Shown piece by piece: positions 18,074 to 28,600 of a stretch of 64,000 bases of DNA. Every line of letters begins with the position of its first letter. Within the stretch, counting starts at the first letter, position 1. The stretch spans positions 380,042 to 444,041 of the forward strand of contig JBBPJF010000001.1 in the NCBI GenBank assembly GCA_043842855.1, read 5' to 3'. Source of the DNA: QFNR01 sp043842855. GTDB lineage: Bacteria > Pseudomonadota > Gammaproteobacteria > Burkholderiales > Neisseriaceae. The translations under genes were made by a program, and so were the position numbers. The notes under the pieces are model-generated. The model was given only the letters and a program-made list of their open reading frames with translations. It was not told the DNA's origin and did not search any database.

Positions 18074-18937
18074 TTAGTATTGTAAGCAGTAGCTTATCAA
18101 TGGATACATAGCCAACACAGAGATCCATGAATCAATCCTGTCGTAAACCCCCCCGTGCCCAGGTAATAATCGGCTACTATCCTTTACCGCAGCACATCTT
18201 TTCAACCAACTTTCCAGTAAATCCCCCAATACACTGACACCTGTCAAAGGGATAGACAATAATACCCATACCAACAGCCGATCCCACCTGAAAGGCTGCT
18301 CCAGATGGTAGGTAAGTAATGCATAATAAAGGGCTGTATAAAGCATAACCGACACGATTGCCCCTATAAGGCCTTCTATACTCTTTCCTGGACTAATCCG
18401 TGGTACTAACTTATGCCTTCCCCAAATTTTACCTACAAAATAAGCTGCTGTATCCGCCCACCAAACTAGCAACAGTAGATAAAGAAGTAGCCAATTGACC
18501 TGTTCTAGACTATCTAGACCCACCTTAGTCTTATTAAAAAACAAAGCGCCCAAATAATAAGCAAAGGGTAGAAACATCAACCATCCAAGCGGTAAGGTGA
18601 GCAGGGGATTTTTCAGAACGATACCTCTCTTCAAAATATACGGGACCAATACTATCCAGCACAAAAGTGATAATGTCATTACTATATCAAAGCCAGACAA
18701 ATGCATAGTGAAGCGTTTTACATCTCCATAAAATAATAATAAAAGCAATCCTAAACTAACCGACAGATAAACTATCTTACTGGCCGTATTCATGGAGACT
18801 ATCCGGCTATATTCCCATTGTCCCAAAAGGGTTAGCACTAATGTTAACCCCAACCAACCTCTGTAATCACTTCCTAACAATATCCCCATAACTATTAGTA
18901 AAAGGATCAGGGCTGTTGAAACTCGTTGCATTAGCAT
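18074..18937 (-). CDS. cdsA: Phosphatidate cytidylyltransferase CdsA
   Basis: CdsA makes CDP-diacylglycerol from phosphatidate and CTP in the inner membrane. The 287-residue protein has about eight hydrophobic segments and the family signature near the C-terminus: WADTAAYFVGKIWGRHKL, ISPGKSIEGLIGA, and finally LPGHGGVYDRIDS with the conserved Asp residues that bind metal. It is 2 bases downstream of uppS. Confidence 0.96.
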   Translation of the reverse strand: MLMQRVSTALILLLIVMGILLGSDYRGWLGLTLVLTLLGQWEYSRIVSMNTASKIVYLSVSLGLLLLLFYGDVKRFTMHLSGFDIVMTLSLLCWIVLVPYILKRGIVLKNPLLTLPLGWLMFLPFAYYLGALFFNKTKVGLDSLEQVNWLLLYLLLLVWWADTAAYFVGKIWGRHKLVPRISPGKSIEGLIGAIVSVMLYTALYYALLTYHLEQPFRWDRLLVWVLLSIPLTGVSVLGDLLESWLKRCAAVKDSSRLLPGHGGVYDRIDSWISVLAMYPLISYCLQY

Positions 18938-18939
18938 GC

Positions 18940-19695
18940 TTAATCCCTTCTTTCTGCTAGAGGAAGTTGCTCAGAAACACGCCCGAACCTTCTTTCACGT
19001 TGTTGAAAGGAAGCAATAGCCTCTACCAACTCCTTCTTACCAAAATCAGGCCAGAGAGTGTCTGTAAAATAGAACTCTGTGTACGCCATCTGCCATAAAA
19101 GAAAATTACTCAATCTCAATTCTCCTGCCGTGCGTATATACAACTGAGGCTCCGGTAAATCAGCTAAAGCCAAAAACGGCTTGATATTCTCTTCTGTTAC
19201 CTCTTTACATCCCCCTTTGATCAAATGGTTAACTGCATTCACAATATCCCAACGTCCTCCGTAATCCACTGCTACCGTGAGCATAAAGCGTTTATTACCA
19301 AGTGTAAGCGCTTCTGCTTTATTAATTTTTGACACAATTTCCTTTCCTAGTCTGGCTGTATTACCTATAAATCTAAAGCGGATATTATTTTTATGTAATT
19401 GCTGAATTTTTTCTTCCAAAGATTTTGAAAATAGATTCATAAGGAAATTGACTTCAAGAGGGGGGCGTCTCCAATTTTCCGTAGAAAAAGCAAACACTGT
19501 GAGATAAGAAATGTCCAACTCCACACACGCTTGCACAACTCTTTCAAGCGCTTTCAATCCCTTCCTATGGCCCACAAAACGTGGCAGCCCCCGCTGACTA
19601 GCCCATCGCCCATTCCCATCCATCACCATTGCTATGTGCGAAGGAACTGATCCACTTTGAGGGGAAATGCTCTCTTCCACTATATTACCCATCAA
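18940..19695 (-). CDS. uppS: Undecaprenyl diphosphate synthase
   Basis: This cis-prenyltransferase makes the C55 carrier for peptidoglycan and LPS sugars. The 251-residue protein contains the catalytic Asp26 in AMVMDGNGRWA, the FAFSTENWRRP substrate region, and the C-terminal RTAGELRLSNFLLWQMAY, where the usual Gly-Gly-E-x-R-[IL]-SNF is AGELRLSNF. It lies 9 bases after frr and 2 bases before cdsA. Confidence 0.97.
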   Translation of the reverse strand: MMGNIVEESISPQSGSVPSHIAMVMDGNGRWASQRGLPRFVGHRKGLKALERVVQACVELDISYLTVFAFSTENWRRPPLEVNFLMNLFSKSLEEKIQQLHKNNIRFRFIGNTARLGKEIVSKINKAEALTLGNKRFMLTVAVDYGGRWDIVNAVNHLIKGGCKEVTEENIKPFLALADLPEPQLYIRTAGELRLSNFLLWQMAYTEFYFTDTLWPDFGKKELVEAIASFQQRERRFGRVSEQLPLAERRD

Positions 19696-19704
19696 GTGAA
19701 TAGA

Positions 19705-20262
19705 CTAAAGCTCTAATAAGTCTTTCTCTTTTTCTGTCACTATGTGCTCAATTCGTTCGGTATATCTATTAGTGATTTTCTGTATCTTCTCCTCTAATTG
19801 ATGGGCATCATCTTCAGTTAATTCCTTCTCTTTTAAACCCCTTTTTATATCTTGGTTAGCCTCTCTCCTTATATTTCGAAGTGCTACTTTGGTCTCCTCA
19901 CCCTCTGCACGAACTATCTTGGTCATATCCTTTCTCGTTTCTTCCGTTAGCATAGGCATTGGGACACGCAAAGCTTCTCCAAAGGAAGCAGGATTTAAGC
20001 CCAAATTAGAAACTCGAATCGCCTTCTCTATAGGAGCTAACATACTCTTCTCATAAGGTTTTACCCCCAAAGTCCTGGAATCCAATAAAGTGACATTCGC
20101 TACCTGTGTCAAAGGTACCGCACTTCCGTAATACTCCACGGTTATTTGATCCAAAAAACCAATGTGAGCCCGGCCGGTTCTAAGCTTTGCTAGGTTCTCT
20201 TTAAGTACTTCAAGCGATTTAGTCATCTTCTCTTCTATAGCTTTTTCAATCTCACTAAACAT
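19705..20262 (-). CDS. frr: Ribosome recycling factor
   Basis: RRF splits post-termination ribosomes together with EF-G. At 185 residues it has the normal length, with the three-helix bundle and beta/alpha/beta insert. Recognisable segments are LAKLRTGRA near 26-34, the hinge region PLTQVANV, and RKDMTKIVRAEGEETKVALRNIRR (split motif; helix 3). It follows pyrH by about 70 bases in the conserved rpsB-tsf-pyrH-frr order. Confidence 0.97.
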   Translation of the reverse strand: MFSEIEKAIEEKMTKSLEVLKENLAKLRTGRAHIGFLDQITVEYYGSAVPLTQVANVTLLDSRTLGVKPYEKSMLAPIEKAIRVSNLGLNPASFGEALRVPMPMLTEETRKDMTKIVRAEGEETKVALRNIRREANQDIKRGLKEKELTEDDAHQLEEKIQKITNRYTERIEHIVTEKEKDLLEL

Positions 20263-20333
20263 AAATTAAACTCTCTTCAGCATTTCTAATGCTGCCATTA
20301 TATACAAAAGCTCCAAGCTTTTCTTGCGAACCC

Positions 20334-21050
20334 TTAGTTGTGTACCAGGGTCCCGTGAGCTTCTCCCAATACTACTTTTCTTAATGCATCTGGCTCAGAT
20401 AGTTTCAAAACAATAATATTAAGATTCTGCTCTTGGCACAAAGTGAAAGCTGTAGAGTCCATCACCTTTAACTTCTTTGTTAAGGCTTCCTCAAAAGTGA
20501 TAGTTTCGTACTTTAAAGCATTAGGATTTTTTTGTGGATCATCATTGTAAATTCCATCTACTTGGGTTGCTTTAATTAAAATATCACATTTCATTTCCAA
20601 TGCTCTCAATGCAGCAGCTGTATCTGTGGTAAAAAAAGGATTTCCCGTACCCCCTGCAAAAATTACAACTTTTCCTTCTTCCAGATATTTTAAGGCCTTA
20701 GATCTAGTATAAACCTCTGCTACCTGGTGTATGTTAAATGCAGACTGAACACGACTGCTTATTCCTATACTGGTAAAAGCCTCACTAAGCGCAAGGGCAT
20801 TCATTATCGTAGCTAACATACCAATATAATCTGCAGTAGAGCGCTCCATCCCCTTGGCAGCAGCTGATAAGCCTCGAAACATATTACCACCGCCTATCAC
20901 AATAGCTACCTCAACACCCAGCTTTACTATTCTTTCAACTTCAGTAATAACCGCGTTTACCGCACTCTGATTAATTCCAAAAGCAGCGCCCCCCATTAGC
21001 GCTTCCCCCGAGAGCTTCACTAAAACTCTTGTGTACTTTAACTCTGACAT
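20334..21050 (-). CDS. pyrH: Uridylate kinase
   Basis: PyrH phosphorylates UMP to UDP and has the bacterial amino-acid-kinase fold, with 238 residues. Seen: LVKLSGEALMG near residue 10, the glycine-rich IVIGGGNMFRG, TADYIGMLATIMNALAL, and the ATP-binding GGTGNPFFTTDTAAALRA. It lies downstream of tsf but behind a strong hairpin at 21092-21125, so it is probably transcribed from its own promoter or by read-through. Confidence 0.97.
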   Translation of the reverse strand: MSELKYTRVLVKLSGEALMGGAAFGINQSAVNAVITEVERIVKLGVEVAIVIGGGNMFRGLSAAAKGMERSTADYIGMLATIMNALALSEAFTSIGISSRVQSAFNIHQVAEVYTRSKALKYLEEGKVVIFAGGTGNPFFTTDTAAALRALEMKCDILIKATQVDGIYNDDPQKNPNALKYETITFEEALTKKLKVMDSTAFTLCQEQNLNIIVLKLSEPDALRKVVLGEAHGTLVHN

Positions 21051-21091
21051 AATATCTTCCTTCAGTTCGCTCTAAATCCTTACCCTATCAT

Positions 21092-21125
21092 AAAAAAAAA
21101 CACTCTAACTTTCTTAGAGTGTTTT
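21092..21125 (-). terminator. Intrinsic terminator after tsf (rpsB-tsf operon)
   Basis: On the minus strand, AAACACTCTAA pairs perfectly with TTAGAGTGTTT across a short loop and runs straight into a tract of nine or more T (the A run at 21092-21100 of the plus strand). It lies about 40 bases downstream of the tsf stop and separates rpsB-tsf from pyrH. Confidence 0.82.
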
Positions 21126-21161
21126 CACTATCGAAATCAGCGTAAAAGCCAACTACAGGTG

Positions 21162-22028
21162 TTAAACTTTTGCCGCAGCTGCAACTTCAGCGGCATAATC
21201 CACCACCTTCTTCTCTATGCCTTCCCCAACATGGTAATAGGTAAAATTAAGCACTCGCGTTTTCTTTTCTTTTAAAAGAGTCGCAACTGTCTGTTCAGGA
21301 TTTTTCACGAAATCCTGGCCTAACAAAGTAATTTCTGCAAGAAACTTTCTAATTCGACCTTCTACCATTTTATTAACTATATCATTTGGTTTACCACTTT
21401 GTGCGGCCTGCTCGGTATAGATACGTCTCTCCTTCTCGATTATTTCTACATCAACCTGTTCACTCGAAACACACTGAGGTTTTAAAGCAGCAATATGCAT
21501 TGCCACATCTCTTGCAGTAGATTCATCGCCTTCAAACTCAACCATCACACCAATCTTACTGCCGTGTAAGTAAACGCTTAGCTGGTGTTGTGTTGCATAA
21601 TATTTAAAACGACGAATAGTAATATTTTCGCCCAACTTGGCAATCACTTCCTTACGTTTTTCCTCTACTGTTTGATTATCCTTGGTAGGAGTTACCTTTA
21701 GCTCCTCTAAACTAGTAGGTTGCTGCTTAGCAATTACTTCAGCTACCTCCTCTGCAAAGCATCTAAAACTGCTATCCTTTGCTACAAAATCTGTTTCACA
21801 GTTTATCTCTACCAATGAACCAATACCACCATCCAAATAACTTGCTACTACACCTTCTGCAGCAGTACGACTAGCCAGCTTGCTAGCTTTAGCTCCAGAT
21901 TTAACTCGTAAAACTTCCTCAGCTTTCTCGAAGTCCCCCCCAGCTTCCACAAGGGCCTTCTTGCATTCCATTAATCCCAGGCCGGTGGCAGCCCTCAAAT
22001 CTGCTACCATTTTTGCTGTTATTGCCAT
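21162..22028 (-). CDS. tsf: Elongation factor Ts
   Basis: EF-Ts is the GDP/GTP exchange factor for EF-Tu. The 288-residue protein begins MAITAKMVADLRAATGLGLM with the UBA-like N-domain (about 1-55), then the INCETDFVAKD signature (the TDF-V residues contact EF-Tu), core subdomains, and the dimerisation and C-terminal modules. It is 49 bases downstream of rpsB in the standard operon. Confidence 0.97.
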   Translation of the reverse strand: MAITAKMVADLRAATGLGLMECKKALVEAGGDFEKAEEVLRVKSGAKASKLASRTAAEGVVASYLDGGIGSLVEINCETDFVAKDSSFRCFAEEVAEVIAKQQPTSLEELKVTPTKDNQTVEEKRKEVIAKLGENITIRRFKYYATQHQLSVYLHGSKIGVMVEFEGDESTARDVAMHIAALKPQCVSSEQVDVEIIEKERRIYTEQAAQSGKPNDIVNKMVEGRIRKFLAEITLLGQDFVKNPEQTVATLLKEKKTRVLNFTYYHVGEGIEKKVVDYAAEVAAAAKV

Positions 22029-22077
22029 CCTATCCCTTTCCCATCGTTAAATACTCTATCACACGGTATTTACTAAA

Positions 22078-22884
22078 TTATTCCATTGCCTTTTTTTCGG
22101 TTTCTATCTCTTCAGTATTCAAAGCTTCGCCCCTTGCTGTGGCGTGCGATTCCGCCGCCTCAGTTGTATCTTCTCTGAGAGAATCCACCATTTGCTGAAG
22201 AGACAGAGCTTTACCTTCCAAAATAGCATCTGCTATCCCACGTGCGTACAGGCGAATAGCTTTGGTAGAATCATCATTGCCTGGTATTACGTAGGTTACT
22301 CCGTCAGGACTATTATTGGTATCCACCACAGCAATGATAGGTATCCCTAATTTGTTGGCTTCAATGACTGTACTGGCCTGATACCCAGCATCAATCACAA
22401 ATATGGCGTCGGGTAGGCCTTTCATTTCTTTAATCCCTCCTAAAGACCGCCCTAGCTTGTAGACTTCTCTTTGTAAATTAAGAAGTTCTTTCTTACTGTA
22501 AGTCCCTTCGGCTGCATTATTCAATAACTCCTGCTTTTCCTCTAGCCGCTTGATAGACTGTTTTACAGTTTTGTAATTGGTCAACATCCCTCCCAACCAT
22601 CTGTGATCAACGTAAGGAGCTCCTGCCCGTATAGCTTCTTCCCTAATAATGTCTCTGGCCTGTTTTTTTGTGCCCACGAACAAGATCGTACCTCGATTGG
22701 AGGCTAACCGCCGTACGTACTCCTGTGCCTGAGTAAACATGGGCAAAGTTTTTTCAAGATTGATAATATGGATTTTATTACGTGAGCCAAAGATATAAGG
22801 ACCCATCTTCGGATTCCAAAACCGCGTTTGATGACCGAAGTGAACTCCCGACTCTAACATTAAACGAAGCGTGATAGTTGACAT
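22078..22884 (-). CDS. rpsB: 30S ribosomal protein S2
   Basis: The 268-residue S2 begins TITLRLMLESGVHFGHQTRFWNPKM, the family's first signature, and has PDAIFVIDAGYQASTVIEANKLGIP plus the second signature around GIPIIAVVDTNNSP. The C-terminal tail (about 30 residues, Glu/Ala-rich) is longer than the core and variable in the family. It heads the rpsB-tsf operon; the leader (22885 onwards) should hold its promoter and possibly an S2 autoregulatory site, which I could not define by eye. Confidence 0.97.
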   Translation of the reverse strand: MSTITLRLMLESGVHFGHQTRFWNPKMGPYIFGSRNKIHIINLEKTLPMFTQAQEYVRRLASNRGTILFVGTKKQARDIIREEAIRAGAPYVDHRWLGGMLTNYKTVKQSIKRLEEKQELLNNAAEGTYSKKELLNLQREVYKLGRSLGGIKEMKGLPDAIFVIDAGYQASTVIEANKLGIPIIAVVDTNNSPDGVTYVIPGNDDSTKAIRLYARGIADAILEGKALSLQQMVDSLREDTTEAAESHATARGEALNTEEIETEKKAME

Positions 22885-23073
22885 ACTTTTTTTCCTAAGT
22901 GTAAAGGGTTATTACTGACACATCTCATAAGAACCTCTCGGCACCCTTCAATGGATGTGCGCTCTCTATCTCATCCTATAAAGTTAGAATGAAAACCCCA
23001 GATTCTAAATCAATTTACGGTAAATTTCAATTTAGCCCCAGTTAAATTAACCTATCGCAAACAAACAACTTTC

Positions 23074-23082
23074 TGTTACAAT
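23074..23082 (+). promoter_or_regulatory. Candidate extended -10 element for panC
   Basis: TGTTACAAT at 23074-23082 fits an extended -10 box (TGnTACAAT) 30 bases before the panC ATG. No good -35 is visible at the usual distance, which is acceptable for an extended -10 promoter. This is an eye-based call. Confidence 0.35.
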
Positions 23083-23111
23083 CCACCACGTCTGAAGGCA
23101 CAAGGTTATTT

Positions 23112-23954
23112 ATGCAAGTATTACATACTCTATCTCAATTACAAGTATGGTGTTCTGAGAATGGTCCTATTGCGCTGGTCCCTACTATGGGTAATTTACA
23201 CCGAGGACACACAAAGCTTCTAGAAGAAGCGAAAAATAAAACCGATGCTGTTCTATTAAGTATTTTTGTGAACCCAACTCAATTTGGTGAAAATGAGGAT
23301 TTTAATACCTATCCTAGGACTTTAGAGACAGATCTCAAGAAAGCTGAAGCAGTAGGTTCAAGTGCAGTTTTTTGCCCTTCAGTTGCCGAACTCTTTCCCT
23401 ATGAAAGACAGACTGTCTGGGTTAGACATGACCTAAGTAGCAGTTACTGCGGTCAATTTCGCCCCATATTTTTTCGAGGTATAGCTACCGTTGTTACAAA
23501 ACTTTTTCATCTATCCTCGCCTCGTTGGGCTTTTTTCGGTAAGAAAGATTTCCAGCAGCTGGTGATCATCCGGCAAATGGTTGAGCAATTAAACTTTCCT
23601 GTCGAAATAATTGGTGTAGAAACACAAAGAGATCCTGATGGGCTAGCCTTAGCAAGTAGAAATCAGTACCTTACGCCGGAAGAAAGAAAAGTGGCCCCTC
23701 AACTCCAACGGGAACTTAAAACCATTAAGCAGGCTATTCTGGGCGGAGCTATCGATTTCCGTGCACTATGTCAACAAGCTGTACAGCGTCTTAGTGAATC
23801 CGGTTGGGAGGTGGATTACATTGAAGTTGCTCATCAACATCGCTTGGAACCAGCTTCCCCTGATGATTGCGAACTAGTTATACTGGCAGCAGCACGACTA
23901 GGAACTACAAGGCTTATTGACAATCTAGATTTTCAACGCACTCTCCCCGTATAA
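23112..23954 (+). CDS. panC: Pantothenate synthetase (pantoate--beta-alanine ligase)
   Basis: PanC condenses pantoate and beta-alanine with ATP, the last step to pantothenate. The 280-residue protein contains PTMGNLHRGHTKLL (HIGH-like ATP site), SIFVNPTQFGENEDF, FGKKDFQQL and LASRNQYL (the KMSKS-equivalent S-R-N loop). panB and panD are not adjacent. It stands alone, divergent from rpsB. Confidence 0.96.
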   Translation: MQVLHTLSQLQVWCSENGPIALVPTMGNLHRGHTKLLEEAKNKTDAVLLSIFVNPTQFGENEDFNTYPRTLETDLKKAEAVGSSAVFCPSVAELFPYERQTVWVRHDLSSSYCGQFRPIFFRGIATVVTKLFHLSSPRWAFFGKKDFQQLVIIRQMVEQLNFPVEIIGVETQRDPDGLALASRNQYLTPEERKVAPQLQRELKTIKQAILGGAIDFRALCQQAVQRLSESGWEVDYIEVAHQHRLEPASPDDCELVILAAARLGTTRLIDNLDFQRTLPV

Positions 23955-24112
23955 AATCATTGGCAAGTTTTTAGGTTTCTGGGTTTTATCCAGGTACTAT
24001 GCTTGTCTGTGTAACAAACTTATCTTTAGGCGACAAAAATATTTGTTTCAGCTGCTATAATTCTTCCTTGTAGTTGAATTTAAATACATCTCCCTCCAAT
24101 AGAAAGCAAGTC

Positions 24113-24748
24113 ATGATCACAGCAACGGTCCTAATGTTATATATTCCAACTACTCTTCTAGCCTATGTTTTACCTGGCCCAGATTGGTTGGTAGTCACAC
24201 AAAATACCTTTGTGAGTAAAAAAAATGGCCTTTTCGCGGCTATGGGAGTACAAAGCGGTTTACTTTTTCACATTTTCCTAGGCACAATGGCCACGTATGC
24301 TCTATTTCTTATCTCTGAGCATACCATGTCTCTTATTCAGGCAATCGGAGCACTCTATACAATCTGGCTAGGCTATCAAGCCATTCAAGATGCTCTAACT
24401 CACCATCGTGATCCTCGCCTAAAAAAGAGACCTAAACAGCCAATAAAATCCTACATTGCTGGCTTTATCACCGATTTTTCTAATCCTAAAGCTGCTCTAT
24501 TTTTCATCAGTATTTTCCCACAATTTATTGACCGAAATCATAACCTTTTATCACAAATACTAATATTAGGAGTCACAGACATACTAATCGGTTTCCTCTG
24601 GTGGCTTTTATTTATCCAGATAATGAGTAAAATCGGAAGTTACCAGCAAGATGCTGGATTTAAGGTAAAAATAGAGATTTTTGCAGGTAGTCTCCTAATT
24701 CTATTGGGTATAACGTTCTTTCTCAGAACTTTGAAGTTTTTGTTGTAA
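24113..24748 (+). CDS. LysE/RhtB-family amino acid exporter
   Basis: I choose the ATG at 24113 (211 residues) because the first transmembrane helix begins there (MITATVLMLYIPTTLLAYVL) and carries the family's PGPDW motif directly after it; an upstream TTG at 24074 would add 13 polar residues. Six hydrophobic segments are visible, with the second conserved block GFITDFSNPKAALFFISIFP typical of RhtB proteins. These are inner-membrane exporters for amino acids or derivatives; the substrate cannot be inferred. It follows panC by about 160 bases on the same strand. Confidence 0.88.
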   Translation: MITATVLMLYIPTTLLAYVLPGPDWLVVTQNTFVSKKNGLFAAMGVQSGLLFHIFLGTMATYALFLISEHTMSLIQAIGALYTIWLGYQAIQDALTHHRDPRLKKRPKQPIKSYIAGFITDFSNPKAALFFISIFPQFIDRNHNLLSQILILGVTDILIGFLWWLLFIQIMSKIGSYQQDAGFKVKIEIFAGSLLILLGITFFLRTLKFLL

Positions 24749-24870
24749 TAGCTTAGCCCCCAAAAACTGAGATCATAATCTTATTCTTCGTAACTTAGGC
24801 TCTATATTTTTTCAGAATATTGGTTCAGTTAAGCATAAGACTACATATAGATACTCTCCACCCTATATCC

Positions 24871-25533
24871 CTATTGCATAGGACCTACTAGATCAAAATC
24901 TGTCTCGATTCCCTGGAACCAGTTATCTACCCATTCCACTACCTGTTGACTAAAACATAAAGGTAGATGCGATAAATGGATACTCTTGGTAGCACGAAAT
25001 TGAGGCATTTGTGTTTCAACTAAAGCAACTAAAGAGTCATTTTTTTCCCCTTTAGGAAAAACACGGAGTAGCAAATTTTCTATATTACTCATAGTACCTG
25101 CAATACTTAAGAGGGGGATTTCTCCATCCCATAAGGGTACCTCACCATTGAGTGAACGCTCCCAAGAGCTTCCCAACATCCACGGAAAATAACCCTGTAT
25201 AGTCTGTGCAAATTGGCTACCTCTATGTGGCGTTCCTAATGTAACTACCCGACTTTCCACAAATAAATCTGGAAAAAATTCGCGTAAATACCTAAGCATG
25301 AGTCCCCCCATGCTATGTCCCACGAAATACACTGGGTCTGCTGCTTTAAAAGAACGAACTTTTTGTTCCAATTCCTTTGCTCCGTCTCCTATCCACTGTT
25401 TAACAGTTGAATAAGAGGGTGATATAACTAAATAACCGCGCTTTCTTAATTGATATGCTAAGAAAGCCATAATCCAACCATTGCAATAAAGCCCATGTAA
25501 CAGAACTACTTTTTTTTTATTAGGTTGTTGCAT
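24871..25533 (-). CDS. Alpha/beta-hydrolase, lipase/PGAP1-like
   Basis: This 220-residue protein has the alpha/beta-hydrolase layout: VVLLHGLYCNGW (oxyanion HG) near residue 10, the nucleophile elbow GHSMGGLMLRY, then LGTPHRGSQFA as in bacterial triacylglycerol lipases and esterases of the EstA/LipA type. The last catalytic His is probably the one in KSIHLSHLPLCF. No signal peptide is present, so it is likely cytoplasmic. Substrate unknown. It stands between the exporter and the autotransporter gene, and the spacer to the latter holds the autotransporter's terminator. Confidence 0.82.
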   Translation of the reverse strand: MQQPNKKKVVLLHGLYCNGWIMAFLAYQLRKRGYLVISPSYSTVKQWIGDGAKELEQKVRSFKAADPVYFVGHSMGGLMLRYLREFFPDLFVESRVVTLGTPHRGSQFAQTIQGYFPWMLGSSWERSLNGEVPLWDGEIPLLSIAGTMSNIENLLLRVFPKGEKNDSLVALVETQMPQFRATKSIHLSHLPLCFSQQVVEWVDNWFQGIETDFDLVGPMQ

Positions 25534-25647
25534 ATACCCCCTCCACTTATCAAGGTTTCCTTCTTTCCTAACCCAGTTTCACTAATTGGCCATCCATAAT
25601 ACCTTTGCATTTATCTAAAATAAAGTTTTCTAACCGTTCTTACTGAC

Positions 25648-25675
25648 AAAAAAACCCCGGCGTAAACACCGGGGC
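25648..25675 (-). terminator. Intrinsic terminator of the giant autotransporter gene
   Basis: On the minus strand a GC-rich stem (CCCCGG pairing with CCGGGG, extended by flanking pairs, loop around GTTTAC) is followed by seven T (A run at 25648-25654). It lies about 25 bases beyond the stop of the autotransporter gene. Confidence 0.9.
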
Positions 25676-25697
25676 TCTAGAACTAAATTACATGTAA

Positions 25698-28600
25698 CTA
25701 GAATTCATACCTGTAACCCACTGAATAGGACAAGTTCTTATTCTTAGACTTCTTCCTATCAAAGCTATAGCTAACAGAAGTCGTAATACGAGAATTCTTG
25801 TTCAACTTAAACTGCACAGTCGGCTTAATCTCATACCAGCCCTTTGAATCCTTCACCAAACGATTAGCTTCCCTCGAGAAGGTGGTGGTATATCGTTTTA
25901 AGCCCCCTTCTCCAATAAGCTTGTTCTTATCATGATTTAACTCCTGGTTATAAGTTAAATCCACTGAACCTCTTAACCAAGCAGAATCATCTGGACAGTC
26001 ATCAGAGATCCTAAAACCAAAAGTTGCGTACTCTTGGTTACGGGACTGCTTCTTGAATCTCATCGCAGTACTCGAATTACCATCCTCTTCAAAACCTTTT
26101 ACCTCATAATGATTCTTAGTATAGGCAACCATTGGCGCTAAGACCCAGGTTGTACCGAGGGAGAACTCATAACCAGTCTCTACCCTTGCTCCCCACGAAC
26201 TACCCTCTGTCTCAGATTTCTCGACCCTAGTCTTAGCGCCAAGGGGAACTGAACGCTTAATGTCGTCAAACTTAGTACTACCTGCAGACACTTGGCCATT
26301 AATCCACCAAGGGCCGGCACTATACTGAGCGAAGGCTGTCAACGCTAAATCTAATTGATTAAACTTCAAATTACGATGGGGCTGCACTTTGCTCAAACCT
26401 AAAGAACCCATAATACCTAAATCCGCTCCCTCGGTAGGTCGATAACCGTAACCGATGTTCAAACCATTGTAAACTACAGAGTGATTATTCAAGGACCTCT
26501 TCTGTTTGCTGAACCCGCCAGAGAAGCCACCAAATACATAAGTTTGACCCTGTCCCTCATAGAGACGAGAATTAATACGAGTAAGTTCACTCAATAAATA
26601 ATCCTGTCTTGCTTTCGTACCCAGCTCCAAAGAACGGCTCAAACCAGTTATGTAGGCCGGTGCATTGACAGTAGCAATCGCATACTCAGCTACTATCCGG
26701 TGCATCAAAGCACTTGGATGGTGCCAATCAGTGTACATATACCGACGACCATCTCTGCCGTGATAATAGTCATCTCCCTCATCACAGTTAGGCGCTACAT
26801 GACCAATTCCACATTCAGGAACCAATATCTCATCAATACCATAGGCCAACGGATCATCAATTACTTCTTTAAATAATTGATTCACATCTAACTGAACTAC
26901 ATTACCTCCCCTAACCTTTGCTACACGGTTTTCCTGAGCCTGGTTGAACCAATTAACCACATTATTTTGCCCATTGAACATAGTGTCAAAGTAAGCTTCC
27001 ACGAGGGCACGGGGAATGAATGGATAACGATGCTGAATTGCATTGATGTTGTTTTCCCTAAAGTATTCAATTCCCTTGCCTGCTGCCAAGTCGCCTACGC
27101 GGTTAGCTGGATTCCTCAAATAGTCATCCTGAGCCTTCATTAACCAGCCGCCCAAATTGAACACATCGAAGGGGGTTCCTCCAGTGATCATACCGAGATC
27201 CATAGTGCCTTCAAACATGACTCCGGTAAACGATGTATAAGCCGAGCTAGGTAGATTCATAACCAGTATCGGACCTCGAGCACCATGATCAATCAGAGAT
27301 TGTGCCAATAAGCCCGGATAGTCCGCTTTATCGTTTAAGTAAGCCTGGTCTTTACCTGGCCCAGAAAAAACAGTGCTCCAATTAAAGGGGTTAGCTAGTG
27401 CTAATTGTATATCCTGAGTCACATCATTACCCCCGCCCCAAATTACGAATGCATCATCTGGATGCGCCCTGCCTCCATTTCTAGCCAAATAACGTGCTAC
27501 TTGATTTTTTAGTGTATCTCTTGGCATGATCCAACTTAATGGATCTAAAGGATCAGATCGTAATACAGCACCGGACATTGCATAGTTGGCACCACCAAAT
27601 TTTTCTGGCGTTACCGGTTTACCACTTAGCGCTAAAGCTAGGTAAGAATTATAGAATACATAAGGGTTACCGTCGGCCATGTAGATGGAGCCTCGGCCAA
27701 ACGAACCTGTATCCGACAAGGAGTCACCGAAGGTCACAAGATTTCTAAATTCAAAATCTTGTGGTACAGCCTCATAATTGTAGTCATGGAAGCCATACTT
27801 CCAAGTACTTCTACTAGGATGTGTTGCCTTCCAAGATAGAGCACTGCCGGCACCAGAGATAATAGGACCATAGCTAGAAGACATAGCGATCGGCGCTACC
27901 GAACCACTTAAAGGTGCTAAAGAAGAAAGGCTAGGTAGCCCAGAGGAAGGTAGCAAACTAGAAGATAAAGGTGCTGAACTAGAAGCTAGTGGCAAGCTAC
28001 TAGAAAGCAGAGGAGCTGCCGAACTACTTAAGGGAATCGAAGAAGCTAGACTAGGCAAGCTCAAGCTAGAAGATAGAGGAGCCAAACTAGACAACAATGG
28101 TAGGCTACTAGAAAGCAACGGAGCTGCCGAACTACTTAAGGGAATCGAAGAAGCTAGACTAGGCAAGCTCAAGCTAGAAGATAGAGGCGCCAAACTAGAC
28201 AACAATGGTAGGCTACTAGAAAGCAACGGAGCCGCCGAACTACTTAAAGGAATCGAAGAAGCTAGACTAGGCAGGCTCAGGCTAGAAGATAGAGGTGCCA
28301 GACTAGATAACAACGGTAGGCTACTAGAAGCCAACGGAGCCGCCGAACTACTTAAAGGAATCGAAGAAGCTAGACTAGGCAGGCTCAGGCTAGAAGATAG
28401 AGGTGCAAGACTAGACAACAACGGTAAGCCACTAGAAATTAAGGGTACAGCACTAGAGGTTAAAGATACGCTACTAGAAGCTAAAAGCAAAGGTATTGCA
28501 CTGGAAGAAGCTAATGATGAGCTACTAGTAACTGAAGATTGTGACGAAGAAGCTAATGGTGTACTGAGCAATGAAGAAGTTGTAAAGCTAGCATCTAAAG